From NCBI GenBank assembly GCA_010015675.1, contig ML977044.1:4839-68838 (forward strand): a stretch of DNA of 64,000 bases, read 5' to 3'. Numbering within the stretch: the first letter of the stretch is position 1; each line of letters begins with the position of its first letter. This document shows positions 35,879 through 46,343 of the stretch, in pieces. Both the position numbers and the translations under genes were made by a program. The DNA comes from Byssothecium circinans. Lineage: Eukaryota; Ascomycota; Dothideomycetes; Pleosporales; Massarinaceae. The notes under the pieces were generated by a model. The model made no database searches. It was given only the letters and a program-made list of their open reading frames with translations, and was not told the DNA's origin.

Positions 35879-36550
35879 CTAGTCAAGAAACTTTATGAGG
35901 TGATCAGTTTGCAAGTGATCTTCTCCTTGCTCCGTGTGGGGCTTTAACCAAAGTGGATATTCGAAATCCGTCGTATAGTATCCAGCATATTCCCAGTCAA
36001 TGATTGCAGTGATATCAAAAGTATCCGGATCGACGAAAATATTGTGCTGACCAAGATCATTATGACAGAACACAAAGTCTGAATTGCGTGAGGTCTTTCG
36101 TGACCAATTCGGCCGTTTGTCTTGATACGTTATCCGGCTTGGTGGAGTGAGTGGTAGAGTGTCATCGACGCTGCCAATAGTGTGGTGTCGCAGCTTGCGA
36201 AGCTGGGGTAGGACAGATGACTCCAAGCAGTTGGCGACATGTTTGGTCGCAGTTTCAGATGCCATGTCGTCTAGAGATATACCTGAGGCGCGCTCAGTCT
36301 TCAGGTGAAGCAAGCCATTCTCTTCATACAAGTCCAAGAACTTGGGGACAGGTATAGATGTCGTAGATGCGATGAACTTGAGCGTAGCTGCTTCGTTCTC
36401 GAGACGCTCGCGAGACCATGGGGGGTGGACCTTTCGCCCAGTAGCTCGGGAGGTAGGCAGTGCGTCTTCAGGGAGCTCACTCTTGATGAATTCTGAGTCT
36501 GTCAGAGTATATTGTCGTTCGTGGCTTTTCCATCGGTAAACCTGCTCCAT
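35879..36550 (-). CDS. Aminoglycoside-phosphotransferase-like kinase (APH family)
   Basis: A single exon of 223 residues begins at ATG 36,550. The catalytic loop is HNDLGQHN (residues 163-170, matching HxDxxxxN), followed by the metal-binding IIDWEYAG (184-190, Asp185). Upstream, RLENEAATLKFIASTTSIPVPK (about 49-70) is typical of the fungal members of this kinase-fold family. These proteins phosphorylate small molecules, but substrates of fungal members are mostly unknown, and the name does not imply antibiotic resistance. The glycine-rich loop of the N-lobe is weak, so the protein is on the short side; an upstream exon cannot be excluded. The gene lies between two diverged direct repeats. 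Confidence 0.8.
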   Translation of the reverse strand: MEQVYRWKSHERQYTLTDSEFIKSELPEDALPTSRATGRKVHPPWSRERLENEAATLKFIASTTSIPVPKFLDLYEENGLLHLKTERASGISLDDMASETATKHVANCLESSVLPQLRKLRHHTIGSVDDTLPLTPPSRITYQDKRPNWSRKTSRNSDFVFCHNDLGQHNIFVDPDTFDITAIIDWEYAGYYTTDFEYPLWLKPHTEQGEDHLQTDHLIKFLD

Positions 36551-36910
36551 CTTTGTGTGAGGATGGCGCTAACGAGGCGGTAGTATGCGTCGAGGACTGC
36601 GAGAGCTCCCAACGCTGCAAGTTCCCGTGTGAGGTTAAGTTGACAGGTGCTTGACACTTGGGAGCGAAGAGAGAATTCGGTCGGGGCACCGGAGGCGAGA
36701 CTGAAGTTGGGCGCAGACGCTTCTAAGAAGTAGTACAGCAAGGGTCTAGGTCTTCGGATTGGACCGGTAAACGTTGGAATAGTTGTATGATAGTGCGGCT
36801 GGTGGAGGTGTTTGGGCGAACGCAGTGGCTGTTAATGTTATTGAGGACCGCTAAAAGCGCACGAACCTGATTGCCACTAACTTAGAGAGGTTAGTTAGGG
36901 TAACTTGAAG

Positions 36911-37082
36911 CTTTACAGTGTCTACCACCTACAGTACAGTGTACACCGCGCAAGGACATCACCTGCAGTCAGCATGCTACATATTTCTCCATCGACTAAT
37001 TTGACTTCTTGTCAAGTACAGGCTTTGACAATATTGTGCACACTCGTCGCATCAGCGTTCCGCCGATGCGAGACCTGGCCAG
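36911..37082 (+). repeat. Direct repeat, copy 2, right of the kinase gene
   Basis: Partner of 35,036-35,196 in the same orientation. It has an extra roughly 13 bp near its start (a duplicated TACAGTGT) and small indels. Together the copies bracket about 1.7 kb that contains the APH-like gene. Confidence 0.75.
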
Positions 37083-37283
37083 TGATGAGGGGTAGTTACC
37101 ATGGAAATTTGGAATCAACACCTTTAATTAATCGACACCGCGCTTTCTTCTCCCTACAGTAAAGCCGAGCTCCAACATTTACTCTCACCACAGCATAACC
37201 GCTGAGACGACCGCACGCCACAACCGATGCGTGTTGCTGGCGCAATACCTTAATTCACACGGTCATCCACTGCAGCTCCAGCC

Positions 37284-39343
37284 ATGACGTCGACCCCTCC
37301 CCCGCCATACTCTGAGTTTCAGGATAGCGGTGCACCAACACCTCCAGCAAACACCTCTCAGATGGATCATTCGCTGACAGCCATGGCCTCGAGTGATCCT
37401 CGCTCTTCCTCCACTCAGTCGCTTGTTCCCGAAAATACAGACAGAGAAGGCCGCCGCCGACTACTCTTGGTATACATTCACGGCTTCCAGGGCAACGAGA
37501 CCAGCTTCCGCAGCTTTCCCGCTCACGTCCATAACCTCGTGACCATCACATTGGGAGATTCACATGTCGTACACACAAAGATATATCCAAGGTACCAATC
37601 GCGCAATGCCATCGAAAAGGCAAGAGACGACTTTTCTGCATGGTACGTATGATTAGTTCAATCACTTATCAGGCAAATGCTGAGTATGGCAGGCTCGCCC
37701 CCCATGAAGACCAATGGACTGATGTCATCCTTCTTGCCCACTCAATGGGTGGGCTCATCGCCGCAGACGTTGCCCTGCTGTTCCGCCATCGGATAGTAGG
37801 CACTATCGAGTTCGATGTCCCTTTCCTAGGCATGCATCCCGGCATCGTCAAGGCCGGACTGGGAAGCATTTTTAAGCCATGGCCGATGCCCGAGGAGCAT
37901 ATCGACGAGCCATCGGACCCTGAGGGAAAGAGGCCAAGTCGGATGAACACACTCTTCAATCCAAAACCATCAGATCCTAACTTCAACCCCTCATTCTACA
38001 ACGACGTTCATCTACCCGTGCGAAAGGGCTGGGAGAACACATTGCACTGGTTGAACAAGCACTCCAGCGGCGTGATTCAGGCGTCGAAAAGCTTGGTGCA
38101 ACAACATCTCGAATTTGGTGGTGCCATGGCCGATTATCGCGGATTGAAAGCTCGATATGCAAGGATAAGATCGTTGGAAGAAGATGATGAAGAGAAGAGG
38201 AAGTCGGCAAATCCGGAACTCCCACATCCGCCGCGGATACGGTTTGTGAATTACTACACTGCGAGTACGGGTAGGCCTAAGAAGCCAAAGTCACCAAAGT
38301 CGCCATCGCCTTCCAGGGACGGAGAGCTGAAGCATCAAGACAGCAACACATCCGGTGCTTTAGGACCCTCGCAACTATCACTAGATACCCAACGTCTAAG
38401 CCTCGACAATGTTAGCCCCAGAATATTAGTCGAGCAATATGTCGAAGACGAGGTAGTTCCCGTGACTCCGCAAGAGCCCCCATCAGCGACCACCCCACCA
38501 CCCGAATCGCCTTCCCAGACTCCACCTACAGAACCAAACCCCAGACCCGAACTACCCGAGATCCCGCCAATCCCCAAAGAACCCCCATTCGTAGACCTCG
38601 CGGAATTCACAGACCGAGCGCAACGGAAAGCAGCCGAGAAAGAGCACGACCAGGCCCTGAAAGAATACCACAAGGCCATCAAAGCGCGCAACAAAATCAT
38701 CAATGAACGAGACCACATAGAAGAGAAATGGGAGAAGCAACAGCAAAAGGAAAAGCAGCAGCAGCAGAAGCAGAAGCAGAACCAAAAGGGAGAAGCTTCT
38801 ACACCCAGTATCGACAAGAACGACAGTAGCCACGAATCAGACACCCTAGACGAGGAGCTCGGCGCCATGACCCTAGGCTCACCAAGCGGAAACAGAAACA
38901 CAAACAAAAACAGTCCCTACACCAACTACGACTTCTCCAACAGCACCATAATGAACCAATCCAATCCAAAACACCACCCACGCCCCACCGACCCCTCCTC
39001 CGGCTCAAACTCCACCTACACCGAATCCACATACTCGCTCGCCACAACCGACACAAACAACACCACCACAACGCCCACCGACCCCAACACACCCCAGAAC
39101 CAGAAGAAACAGCGTATCCGCAAATTCTGCATCCTGCCGCCCAAAGACGCACACGGGAATAAAGACCCAGCGTGGGTGAAGGTGGATATGGGCGCTATGG
39201 ACGAGGTCGCGGCGCATACGACGTTGTTTTTCGTGACGGATCGGTATGAGCGGTTGGTCGGGGATGTGGGGGCGCGGATTGAGGATTGGGTGAGGGAGGC
39301 GGAGGGGATGAGGGCTGCTAGGGAGATGGGGGGGCTTTATTAG
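37284..39343 (+). CDS. DUF676-type alpha/beta hydrolase (lipase-like)
   Basis: Two exons, 37,284-37,642 and 37,693-39,343, are joined by a 50 bp intron (GTACGT...GGCAG, phase 2), giving 669 residues. Splicing produces FSAWLAPHEDQWTDVILLAHSMGG. LLLVYIHGFQG (residues 61-70) is the oxyanion-side strand-turn, and Ser137 in AHSMGG the expected nucleophile. After the hydrolase core come a proline-rich disordered region, a charged coiled coil with a KEKQQQQKQKQ run (about 460-500), a Ser/Thr/Asn-rich segment, and a conserved-looking C-terminal piece (FCILPPKDAHG to the end). DUF676 proteins are putative serine esterases; the substrate is unknown. The ATG gives the longest N-terminus without upstream support. 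Confidence 0.85.
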
Positions 39344-39486
39344 GATTTGGAATTGCTATCTTTTTTTTTAGAATAAGGGTATGACTGCAAAGTCATGGTG
39401 TTGGGGATATTGATTATTCCCCCATTTTTTCCATCTGGAAACTTGATTAATGCTATCTTTTGAACAACCTGTCTACCTCCTACCTC

Positions 39487-40272
39487 CTATACCACAACCG
39501 CCCATACGCCTACAACGCACGCCGCAAAAAACCCCTCAGCAAACCACCCCACCACCCCCTCCCCCCTTACCTCGCAAACCACCCAAAGCATCCCCGCAGC
39601 CCCCCACGCCCCGCTCAACAGCCCGAGTAACCGCACCACGGCCTCGCTGCCTCTGATCGCCTCGTTGAACTTCTCGACGAAGGGGACTTGGGTCTGCGTA
39701 GCGTCGTTCCAGAAGCGCGCCATGTGCGTACGTGCAGCGAGGAGGGTTGTTGTGTTGAGCAGGGCGGCGATGAGGGAGTAGTAGTAGTAGGAGGAGGAGG
39801 AGTGGGTCTGGGCGGGGGAATTCGTTGTAGTCGTTGTAGTTAGGGGTAAGACGAGCAGAGATACAGCGGTGAGGAGGGAAATTATTAACTTTACGACTCT
39901 CCCAGTTAGCACAGTCAGCGCAGTTCTATTCAGTTCTATCCTATGCACTTCCTGCCTCACTGCGAACCTCAAACCTCACTATAAACCTCACCAAAAACCC
40001 CACCGAAGATCTCCAAAACCCTAAAACCCGGAAGAAAGAAAATGAGAGGAAGAAGAAGAAACAGGAACGGGAACGGGAAGACTTACAGCAACCGTCCCAC
40101 TACCCTGCGTAGTCCGCGTCTTACGCAGGCGCCATGCCGCGGTGTTTGAGTATTTCGCCGCTTTTTCGGTTTTCTGCTCGTAGGTTTGCAGGAGGCGGAT
40201 GTTGGTGTAGGAGAGGTTTAGGGCGTGGGATGTGAGGGTGAGGAGGGCGAGGGGGATGAGGGGGGTGGGCAT
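39487..40272 (-). CDS. Small multi-pass membrane protein, unknown function
   Basis: Exons 40,272-40,087 and 39,951-39,487 are joined by a 135 bp phase-0 intron (GTAAGT...AGGCAG), giving 216 residues. Hydrophobic helices are seen at about residues 3-20, 75-95, 115-130 and 165-210, so about four membrane segments. A Thr run and a Ser/Tyr run lie between helices two and three. VEKFNEAIRGSEAVVRLLGL is the most protein-like hydrophilic part. I do not recognise the family. The gene is divergent from the EFM4-like gene with 526 bp between starts, so they may share a promoter region. Confidence 0.7.
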
Positions 40273-40798
40273 TCTGGGATGTGGAGTGATGGGGGTGAGG
40301 GAACCGGGGGGGATCAGTGGATGTATGGACGGTGTGTAGATGGGGATGAAGCGATTTGTTGTTGATATGTGGATATTCTTGAGCTCTGTCTGTAGCTAGT
40401 AGAGGTAAAAGCATAAGGTATAGGAGGGTATAGGGGAGGAAATGTGGGAGTTTCGAGGCTAGGTAGAGGGATGCTGGGGGGAATAGTTGAGAGGATGCGT
40501 GCTGAGGTGGTTGTGTGTGGAATGTGAGTGTTTGTTTTTTCTAGCTTTCTATAGATGGAAGTTAATGGTAGGTTTGGAGATACATACGTCATACGTCATC
40601 GGTAGTATGGAAAACGCGACTTACCCACCATCCATGCCTCGCTTAGCCTTAGCGCCTTTAGCTCCCGCACGTGTCATCCCTGCATACGGTGGTACCCGGT
40701 ACTGTAACTTTCCGATGCCCCTCCATCCCACATCACATCGCTCGCTCCCATTCCTTCTCTCCTTTCACTCCTCCATTCGTCGACTAAAGCTCGTCGCG
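40273..40798. promoter_or_regulatory. Divergent intergenic region between membrane-protein and EFM4-like genes
   Basis: The 526 bp between two outward-pointing ATGs must hold both promoters. It is G/T-rich on the left and C/T-rich just before the EFM4-like start (about 40,720-40,790), as is common before fungal start codons. The longer plus-strand reading from 40,487 is open through this region but lacks methyltransferase similarity, so I treat it as leader. Confidence 0.45.
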
Positions 40799-41587
40799 AT
40801 GACCCAGCAACTCCCTCACCCGACACACCTCCCCCCCTCCGACCTCGGCACCCGCGCCTACTGGGACTCAGCCTACACCACCGAGCGCGCAAACTTCGCG
40901 CAGAACACAGACGACGAGGGAACGGTGTGGTTCAGCGATGCCGGGGCCGAGGAGAGAATGTGTCAGTTTCTTGAGGATTTGGCGGAGGAGGGGGAGCTTG
41001 TCAAGGGCTCTTCTACTTCCACCTCGGGAGAGGTTGAGGGTAGGGATGGGGATGGGGATAAAAAGATACCAGCAAGGTTCTTAGATTTGGGCACAGGAAA
41101 TGGCCATTTACTATTTAGTCTACGGGAGGAGGGATGGATGGGCGAGTTAATCGGCATAGATTACTCGGCGCAATCTATCACTCTCGCCAACGAGATCCTC
41201 GCGAGGAAACCCGCATCCGCACGAATTGCAATCGCCTTCCACGAATTCGACATCCTCTCTTCTACCTCCGACGCGCCGGGCTGGATCGCCTCAGGCTTCG
41301 ATGTTGTCCTCGACAAAGGAACGTTTGACGCCATTTCGCTATCTTCGGAAACAGATAGCAGCGGGAGGAGAATCTGCGAAGGGTATAGGGAGAAAGTGGA
41401 AAAATTGGTGAAGAAGAAGGGAAGGTTTTTGATTACGAGTTGTAATTGGACGGAAGAGGAACTGAGGGGATGGTTTGAGGTAGATGGTGGGGAGTTGGTG
41501 TTTGAGAATAAAGTCCAGTATCCGAGTTTTCGGTTTGGAGGGAGGGAGGGGAGTAGTGTTTGTACGCTTTGTTTCCGGCGGGGATGA
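40799..41587 (+). CDS. EFM4: Protein-lysine methyltransferase EFM4-like (METTL10 family)
   Basis: A single exon of 262 residues. PPSDLGTRAYWDSAYTTE (12-29) is the N-terminal signature of the Efm4/See1/METTL10 group, followed by SAM motif I FLDLGTGNGHLLFSL (94-108), the acidic post-I strand GIDYS and the characteristic DVVLDKGTFDAISL. In yeast, Efm4 dimethylates Lys316 of elongation factor eEF1A in the cytosol. I chose ATG 40,799 because homology starts at about residue 12; an upstream in-frame ATG would add about 100 unlike residues. A low-complexity insert (STSTSGEVEGRDGDGD) precedes motif I. The stop lies 76 bp from the stop of the convergent EFM7-like gene. Confidence 0.88.
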   Translation: MTQQLPHPTHLPPSDLGTRAYWDSAYTTERANFAQNTDDEGTVWFSDAGAEERMCQFLEDLAEEGELVKGSSTSTSGEVEGRDGDGDKKIPARFLDLGTGNGHLLFSLREEGWMGELIGIDYSAQSITLANEILARKPASARIAIAFHEFDILSSTSDAPGWIASGFDVVLDKGTFDAISLSSETDSSGRRICEGYREKVEKLVKKKGRFLITSCNWTEEELRGWFEVDGGELVFENKVQYPSFRFGGREGSSVCTLCFRRG

Positions 41588-41663
41588 TGTGTATCTCAAG
41601 AGTTTGGAGTCTCTACACGGTACGAAAAACTCGACAAGATGGATGAGTAGGCCAGGTACGGTC

Positions 41664-42921
41664 TTATGATGAAGGGCCCTCGACTTTGCGCTTCAATCGC
41701 GCAACCATCAACCACTTCTTCCGCCCTCCAATATCCTCCCTCCCACCGTCGCGCTCCTTAACCCACTCCCTTCGCCGGCCTTCCGCATCCATCTCGAAAA
41801 CATCCTCGACTGCCAATCCAACCTCCGGCACCACCTCTTCAATAAACGGCGCCATTTTCGCCCGCCCCGTATGGAACCCCGCTATCACGTATACCCGCGC
41901 TTCCGGACTAGGAGAAAGGAAGTGCACCATCGATAGCGCGAGGTTGTGGTGTTCGTACGGCATCCAGAGACAGTCTGCAGCCAGGACACGAGTATAACGG
42001 TGCGCGTTCGTAGAGGCGAAAGGGTTGGAGAAATCACCCCATTGGTGTGGTTCGACGCTGACGCGGGGTTGGAGGGCGGCGGGGAGGTTTTTCGTGATGT
42101 TCTTTTTGAGGGTATCGAGGATTGGGGGTGCGGGATAGTCTGTGATAGCGACCTGAAGGAGACGAATTAGCTAGCAGTTTAGAGAAGATGAGAAGAGGGA
42201 GTGAGTAAAGGAGTAGAGTGGAGCGGAGGAAACGCACTTCCTCAGCACCAGCCAAAGCACTCATAATCCCGCCCAACCCAACACCTGGCAAACCATCAGC
42301 CATCTCTCCACTCCGAATACTAAACGTATCCTCTTTAACAAAAGGACTATATTTGCCCTCACAGCGTATCTCTCACGCACCTGCGCCCAACTCTAAGACC
42401 CTCTCCCCTTTAACACTCCAAGCAGCCTCTTCCTCTCTACTCAACCACCACTCGCCCTCCCCCCAGCGCCCACTATCCCCCTCATTATTCCTCCTTCCAT
42501 ATGCACCCGCACCTGCCCGTCCCCCAACCAACTCCCCCATCAAAACCCCAGCATTCCACAGATAATGCGCAAACTTCCTGCGCTGCTCCTCGCCGTCGAC
42601 GTCAGCGGCGTGGAGCTCGATCGGCGAAGCGTAGCGCGGGTTCGATGGCGTGTAGAGGATTGTGGTGGAGGGATCGGTGCCGTGTTGGTTTTGGAGGTCG
42701 TCGGTGAAGATTGCTTGGTGCGTGTTAGGTAGTTGGGTTGGGTGTTTTGGGGAGAGAGGATTGGAGGGGTAGAGGGGTGATATGAGAGTGAAAAATGAAA
42801 GAGGGATATGGGGATAGGACGACGAGGACGTACCACCTAGTGAGGAGGAAAATATGTCTTCGGGGGAGAGCTCGTGGTCGGTGGGGTGGCGGAGGGAGAT
42901 TAGGGAGGGGAGGAGGAGCAT
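41664..42921 (-). CDS. EFM7: Protein methyltransferase EFM7-like (Nnt1 family)
   Basis: Four exons, 42,921-42,834, 42,713-42,381, 42,305-42,238 and 42,152-41,664, give about 325 residues. Spliced landmarks are SLISLRHP and EDIFSSSLGAIFTDDLQNQH at the N-terminus, YLWNAGVLMGE, motif I RVLELGA, GLPGVGLGGIMSALAGA, ITDYPAPPILDTLKKN, and the late motif AADCLWMPYEHHNLALSMV with AGFHTGR. These fit the fungal Nnt1/Efm7 group; yeast Efm7 methylates the N-terminal Gly and adjacent Lys of eEF1A. The third acceptor is the least certain: an alternative site upstream would add nine residues between LELGA and GLPG. Introns are 120, 75 and 85 bp with GTACGT, GTGCGT and GTGCGT donors. Confidence 0.85.
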
Positions 42922-43323
42922 TGCGGAGGAGCTGGATAGAAAGGAAAAGAGCAAAGAAAGTAAGAGAGGAAAGAGGGTTTGGAGCGCTGTGTGAGATGCT
43001 GTCGTGAGTTTTGTTGATTTGTTTGCCTCGGTGACAGGTGGGGGCTTATTTATTTTTGAGACGGATGGTGGAGGGGCACGCAGGGTACAGATATAAGGCG
43101 GGGTTAATATACGATCGTATCATCAATAATTGCACAACTCACGTCTCATCTCAGCAGGCTGCGGATGTATCCGTACTCTACGTCGACCTCGGCGAGTCGT
43201 TGAATAACATTCACAGAGTTTCGAGACTGCGTCCCTGATACCTTTTCCTACGCTTTACGACACCGCGATTCCCTCACTCTACAATCTGTAACCCGCAACC
43301 TCCAGGGCTGCAACCAGTCAACC
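42922..43323. promoter_or_regulatory. Divergent region between EFM7-like and TMEM205-like genes
   Basis: About 400 bp separate the two outward-facing start codons. The part near the EFM7 start is purine-rich on the plus strand, and the part near 43,240-43,320 is C/T-rich. No other feature is seen. Confidence 0.4.
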
Positions 43324-44010
43324 ATGGCATCTCTATCCTCGTTCAAAAACCCAGCGGCATACCATGTACTCAGGTACAACCATTCTCTTCTCCTTCTCCA
43401 TCCCAATCCATTAGATACAACCCACACTCTCTCCCTCCATCTCCAACCCAACTGCAACCCAACAACCTCAAACTCAAACTAACACCCCCAAACCAGCTAC
43501 GGCACCCTCCTTGGCTCCACGCTCTTCCAATCCTTCATAAGCGGAATAATCGCCTTCCGCGTGCTCCCGCGCCCCCAATTCTCCACCCTCCAAAAACACA
43601 CGTTCCCCGCATACTTCCTCCTCCAAACCGTCACTCCCGCGCTCATGATCCTGACCTATCCGTCTTTTACCACGCGCCTCAACCCGCTTTCCCCCTCCCC
43701 CCCCTTATCTCCCGTCGGAACCTCGGGCCACGACAAACTCGCCCTGACCCTCATAGCCACGATGCTAACCACAGGCGTCGTCAACATGCTGTACGTGGGC
43801 CCGCAGACGACGAGGGTCATGGAAAGAAGGAAACATCAGGAGACGATGGATGGGAAGAAGAGCTATGATAAGGGGGAACATAGTGAGGAGATGAAGAGGT
43901 TGAATAGGGAGTTTGGCGTGCTGCATGGGGTTAGTAGTTTGGTGAATTTGGTGGGGTTTTTGGGTATGGTGTGGTATGGTGTGTTGCTTGGGGAAGGGCT
44001 GAGGATTTAG
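43324..44010 (+). CDS. TMEM205-like membrane protein (DUF4149)
   Basis: Exon 1 (43,324-43,373) encodes MASLSSFKNPAAYHVL, and exon 2 (43,497-44,010) continues SYGTLLGSTLFQSFISGIIAF after a 123 bp intron (GTACAA...ACCAG). The 187-residue product has four hydrophobic helices, at about 15-40, 53-72, 92-112 and 155-180. The motif GTLLGSTLFQSFISGIIAF and the late HGVSSLVNLVGF match the DUF4149/TMEM205 family of small membrane proteins, whose molecular role is not established. The donor is GTACAA rather than the commoner GTNNGT, but the junction AG|CTACGG restores the family reading exactly. Confidence 0.82.
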
Positions 44011-44260
44011 TGGTTAGGGGAGTGGAGGGGGGAGAGAAGAGAAGAGAAAGGAAGAGGGGGTGAAGAAGGATGGGATGGGATGGGATGGGAGGGTAGGACG
44101 CCGGGTGGTTTATGTGGATGGGAAGGTGGTAAGGATTAAGTTAAGGGGGGTCGGTCTGTAGCGTGCACTGATTGATTGGGATGCATGATGTGCTCGATGC
44201 ACAAAGTCTAGGAATCAGGGAGACTAAGAGTTCCTCCCTCCCATCTCCACTCCACAGCCG

Positions 44261-45517
44261 TCAATTGCTCTCTTTCCCCCTCTCAACATCAACACTCCTC
44301 CCCACCCTAAACACAAACCCCTCCTCCCCCCTCCCAACCCCTGTCCCCTTCCCCCCACTACCAACCTTCCAAGCCTCAAATCGGGCCCTCCTCACAACCT
44401 CCCACCTCTGCGCCCTCTCACTCTCCGCCTCCTCAACACTCAGCCCGGGCGCGAACTTGATAACCTCGACTCTCCTTACCGCCAGCCGCGTGACCTGCGT
44501 CCCCCGAGGCCAGGACGTCGGAAGCGCTGGGCGAAAGGACGATGGCGTGGCGGAGTGGCTTGTGAGAATTACTGGGCAGCTTAGCAGAGCTAAGAGCGTT
44601 GTTAGGTGCGTGGTGAGTTGGGCTGAGGCGGGTGTGAGTGGGTTCGTAGGCGTCGTTGTTGTTGTGGTGGTGGTAGATGCGGAGGTTGCCCGGATATACG
44701 AAGTAAAAACGTCGACATCCTCTAAAACCAAAGCATGGACATGTCTCTGCGTACTCAGATGCCTCGTCCCATCGAACAAATACTCTGGCATCCTTCCCAG
44801 CGTCTCAAGCATGCTTTCCCAGCTCACGGGGCGGAAAATATGGACGTGTACGAGTGCGTTTTTCACACACTCTAGGATTTCTCTTCTTAGGGCGTTGCTG
44901 GTTACATCTCTCCCTGATTCCTGCAGCTTGGAGACGAGGTACGTGAGTGCGACTTCGGCGAGGCGCTCGCTGCTGAAGTGGGAGAGCGGATCGATGATGA
45001 CGATAGCGGCGTTCTTGCCGTTTAAGTGTACGTTGGAGAGAGAAGGGGGGAGGATGGCGAGGGTGGTGGTGAGGTACAGAAGGGAGGTTTTGCCGGCGGG
45101 GGAGGGATGGTGGGTTGGGTGAGGGGAGATGAGTTCGAGGATTTGGGAGGGTTTCTTTTCTGTCTTTTTAGGGAATGGGGGTGGGTCGAGAATCCATTGG
45201 TCGTTGGTTGTGTTTTCATCTTGTTGTTGCTGAGTTTGGTTGTGTTGTGGTTGCAATTGCTGTTGGGCATGGACGTGTGGTGCTGGAGATTGAAGTATAG
45301 CATCTAATTCCCGAATCCCAAAGACGTCTCTCCGACCATGTGGAGCAGAAATCTCTCGCAGAGAACTTAGAAGCTAACAACTCATCAATACACAGCCTAC
45401 CCACTCAAGAACCAAATCTTTCCATTTCCAGGAAATTTTGCTTACCTCGCTCAGACCCTCCTCCTCAACCTCATCCAACAACCTCTCCCCCAACTTCCTC
45501 GCTCCACTCATATCCAT
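44261..45517 (-). CDS. XRCC2-like RecA/Rad51-fold recombination protein
   Basis: Two exons, 45,517-45,446 (MDMSGARKLGERLLDEVEEE) and 45,373-44,261, joined by a 72 bp phase-0 intron (GTAAGC...GTTAG), give 394 residues. Residues 28-45 read LREISAPHGRRDVFGIRE, then come a Gln-rich spacer, a Walker A-like PSPAGKTS (about 114-121), VIIDPLSHF after strand two, HVHIFRPVSWESMLETL, and a Walker B LVLED (about 239-243). This order fits fungal XRCC2-like Rad51 paralogues, which act in homologous recombination in the nucleus. The Walker A lacks the usual first glycine (Gly-x4-Gly-Lys), so ATP binding may be atypical. A Thr8 run near residue 257 is low complexity. Confidence 0.78.
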
Positions 45518-45583
45518 CTCTTCTCCTCTCCTCGCCGCACCACTTCAACCCCCTCTTTCCTCAACCCTCTTAAATCCACGAAA

Positions 45584-46018
45584 ATGGCCCCACCCCTCCC
45601 CCTCATCCCCCCCAGCGCCCTCGAAGCCGAACTCAACACGCTCCCCAGCGGTAAACCGCGCAGACCACCGCTCGTCCTGACCGACTGCGCGCTCAAAGAA
45701 CTCGTGCAGTATAAGTGCAATATCGACAAGCCGGTGACAAGGGGTGCAAGGCCGGTGATTTATTGCGAGCCGGTTGTGAGGTTGATTAGACAGTGAGTTT
45801 TCCGGGTTCTCGTTTGGATGGAGGTTGTGGTGGATGGTGGAAGGCGCAAATCTTGGCGCGGTCGATTGGTTGGCAGAGAGGAGCATGAAGGATGGAAGGG
45901 TACATGTATGCTAATAGTGAGGTGCAGGTGCGCGAATGGCGTGCATGTTGAGACAACGGCTTGGGAGGGGTGGAAAGCGGGGCAGGAGCGGGAACGGGTG
46001 TTGGAGAAGAAGACCTAG
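45584..46018 (+). CDS. SOM1: Mitochondrial export protein Som1-like
   Basis: Exons 45,584-45,792 and 45,928-46,018, with a 135 bp intron (GTGAGT...GTGCAG), give 99 residues. The core LTDCALKELVQYKCNIDKP, then VIYCEPVVRLIRQCANGVHVETTAWE, is the Som1 family signature, including the conserved cysteines (CALKE, YKC, CEPV, RQCANG). In yeast, Som1 works with the mitochondrial inner-membrane peptidase (Imp1/Imp2) in maturation of intermembrane-space proteins. The start codon lies 66 bp from that of the divergent XRCC2-like gene, and the stop is 325 bp from the convergent TAF8 stop. Confidence 0.88.
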
Positions 46019-46343
46019 GGCACACAATGGGAGGAATGTCACGATATCGTGTGCATGTATTATCGCAACGTCAACATTAAACACGGCTATGATTCCGAAT
46101 TTGTGAGATTCAAGTAACCTCAAAAGCCAATAGTACCGCTCCTCTGCAGAGACGAACAACTATCAATCAAAGTGTAGTTGTATTGCAGGTGGTCGCCAAC
46201 ACCAAAAAAACGCCACACGCAAAATGCTCCCAGAACCTCCGTCCAGTTGCCGTACCGTGGCAAAAATGCTTTCCGTACCCAAGAAACGCCGGCGCTGAAA
46301 TGCTGTGTGGATAGTGAAGAAAAGAAGAGTAAAACATGTCTGC
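46019..46343. other. Short convergent intergenic region
   Basis: Holds the 3' ends of Som1 (from the left) and TAF8 (from the right). It is moderately AT-rich; no ORF or repeat of note is seen. Confidence 0.45.

Noticed and set aside
35879..36550. Calling the kinase an antibiotic-resistance gene
   Set aside because: The fold and catalytic motif are shared by many fungal kinases of unknown small-molecule substrate, and nothing here indicates drug modification.
40487..40798. N-terminal extension of the EFM4-like protein
   Set aside because: The frame is open, but the extra 104 residues are unlike the family, and the family signature starts about 12 residues after ATG 40,799.
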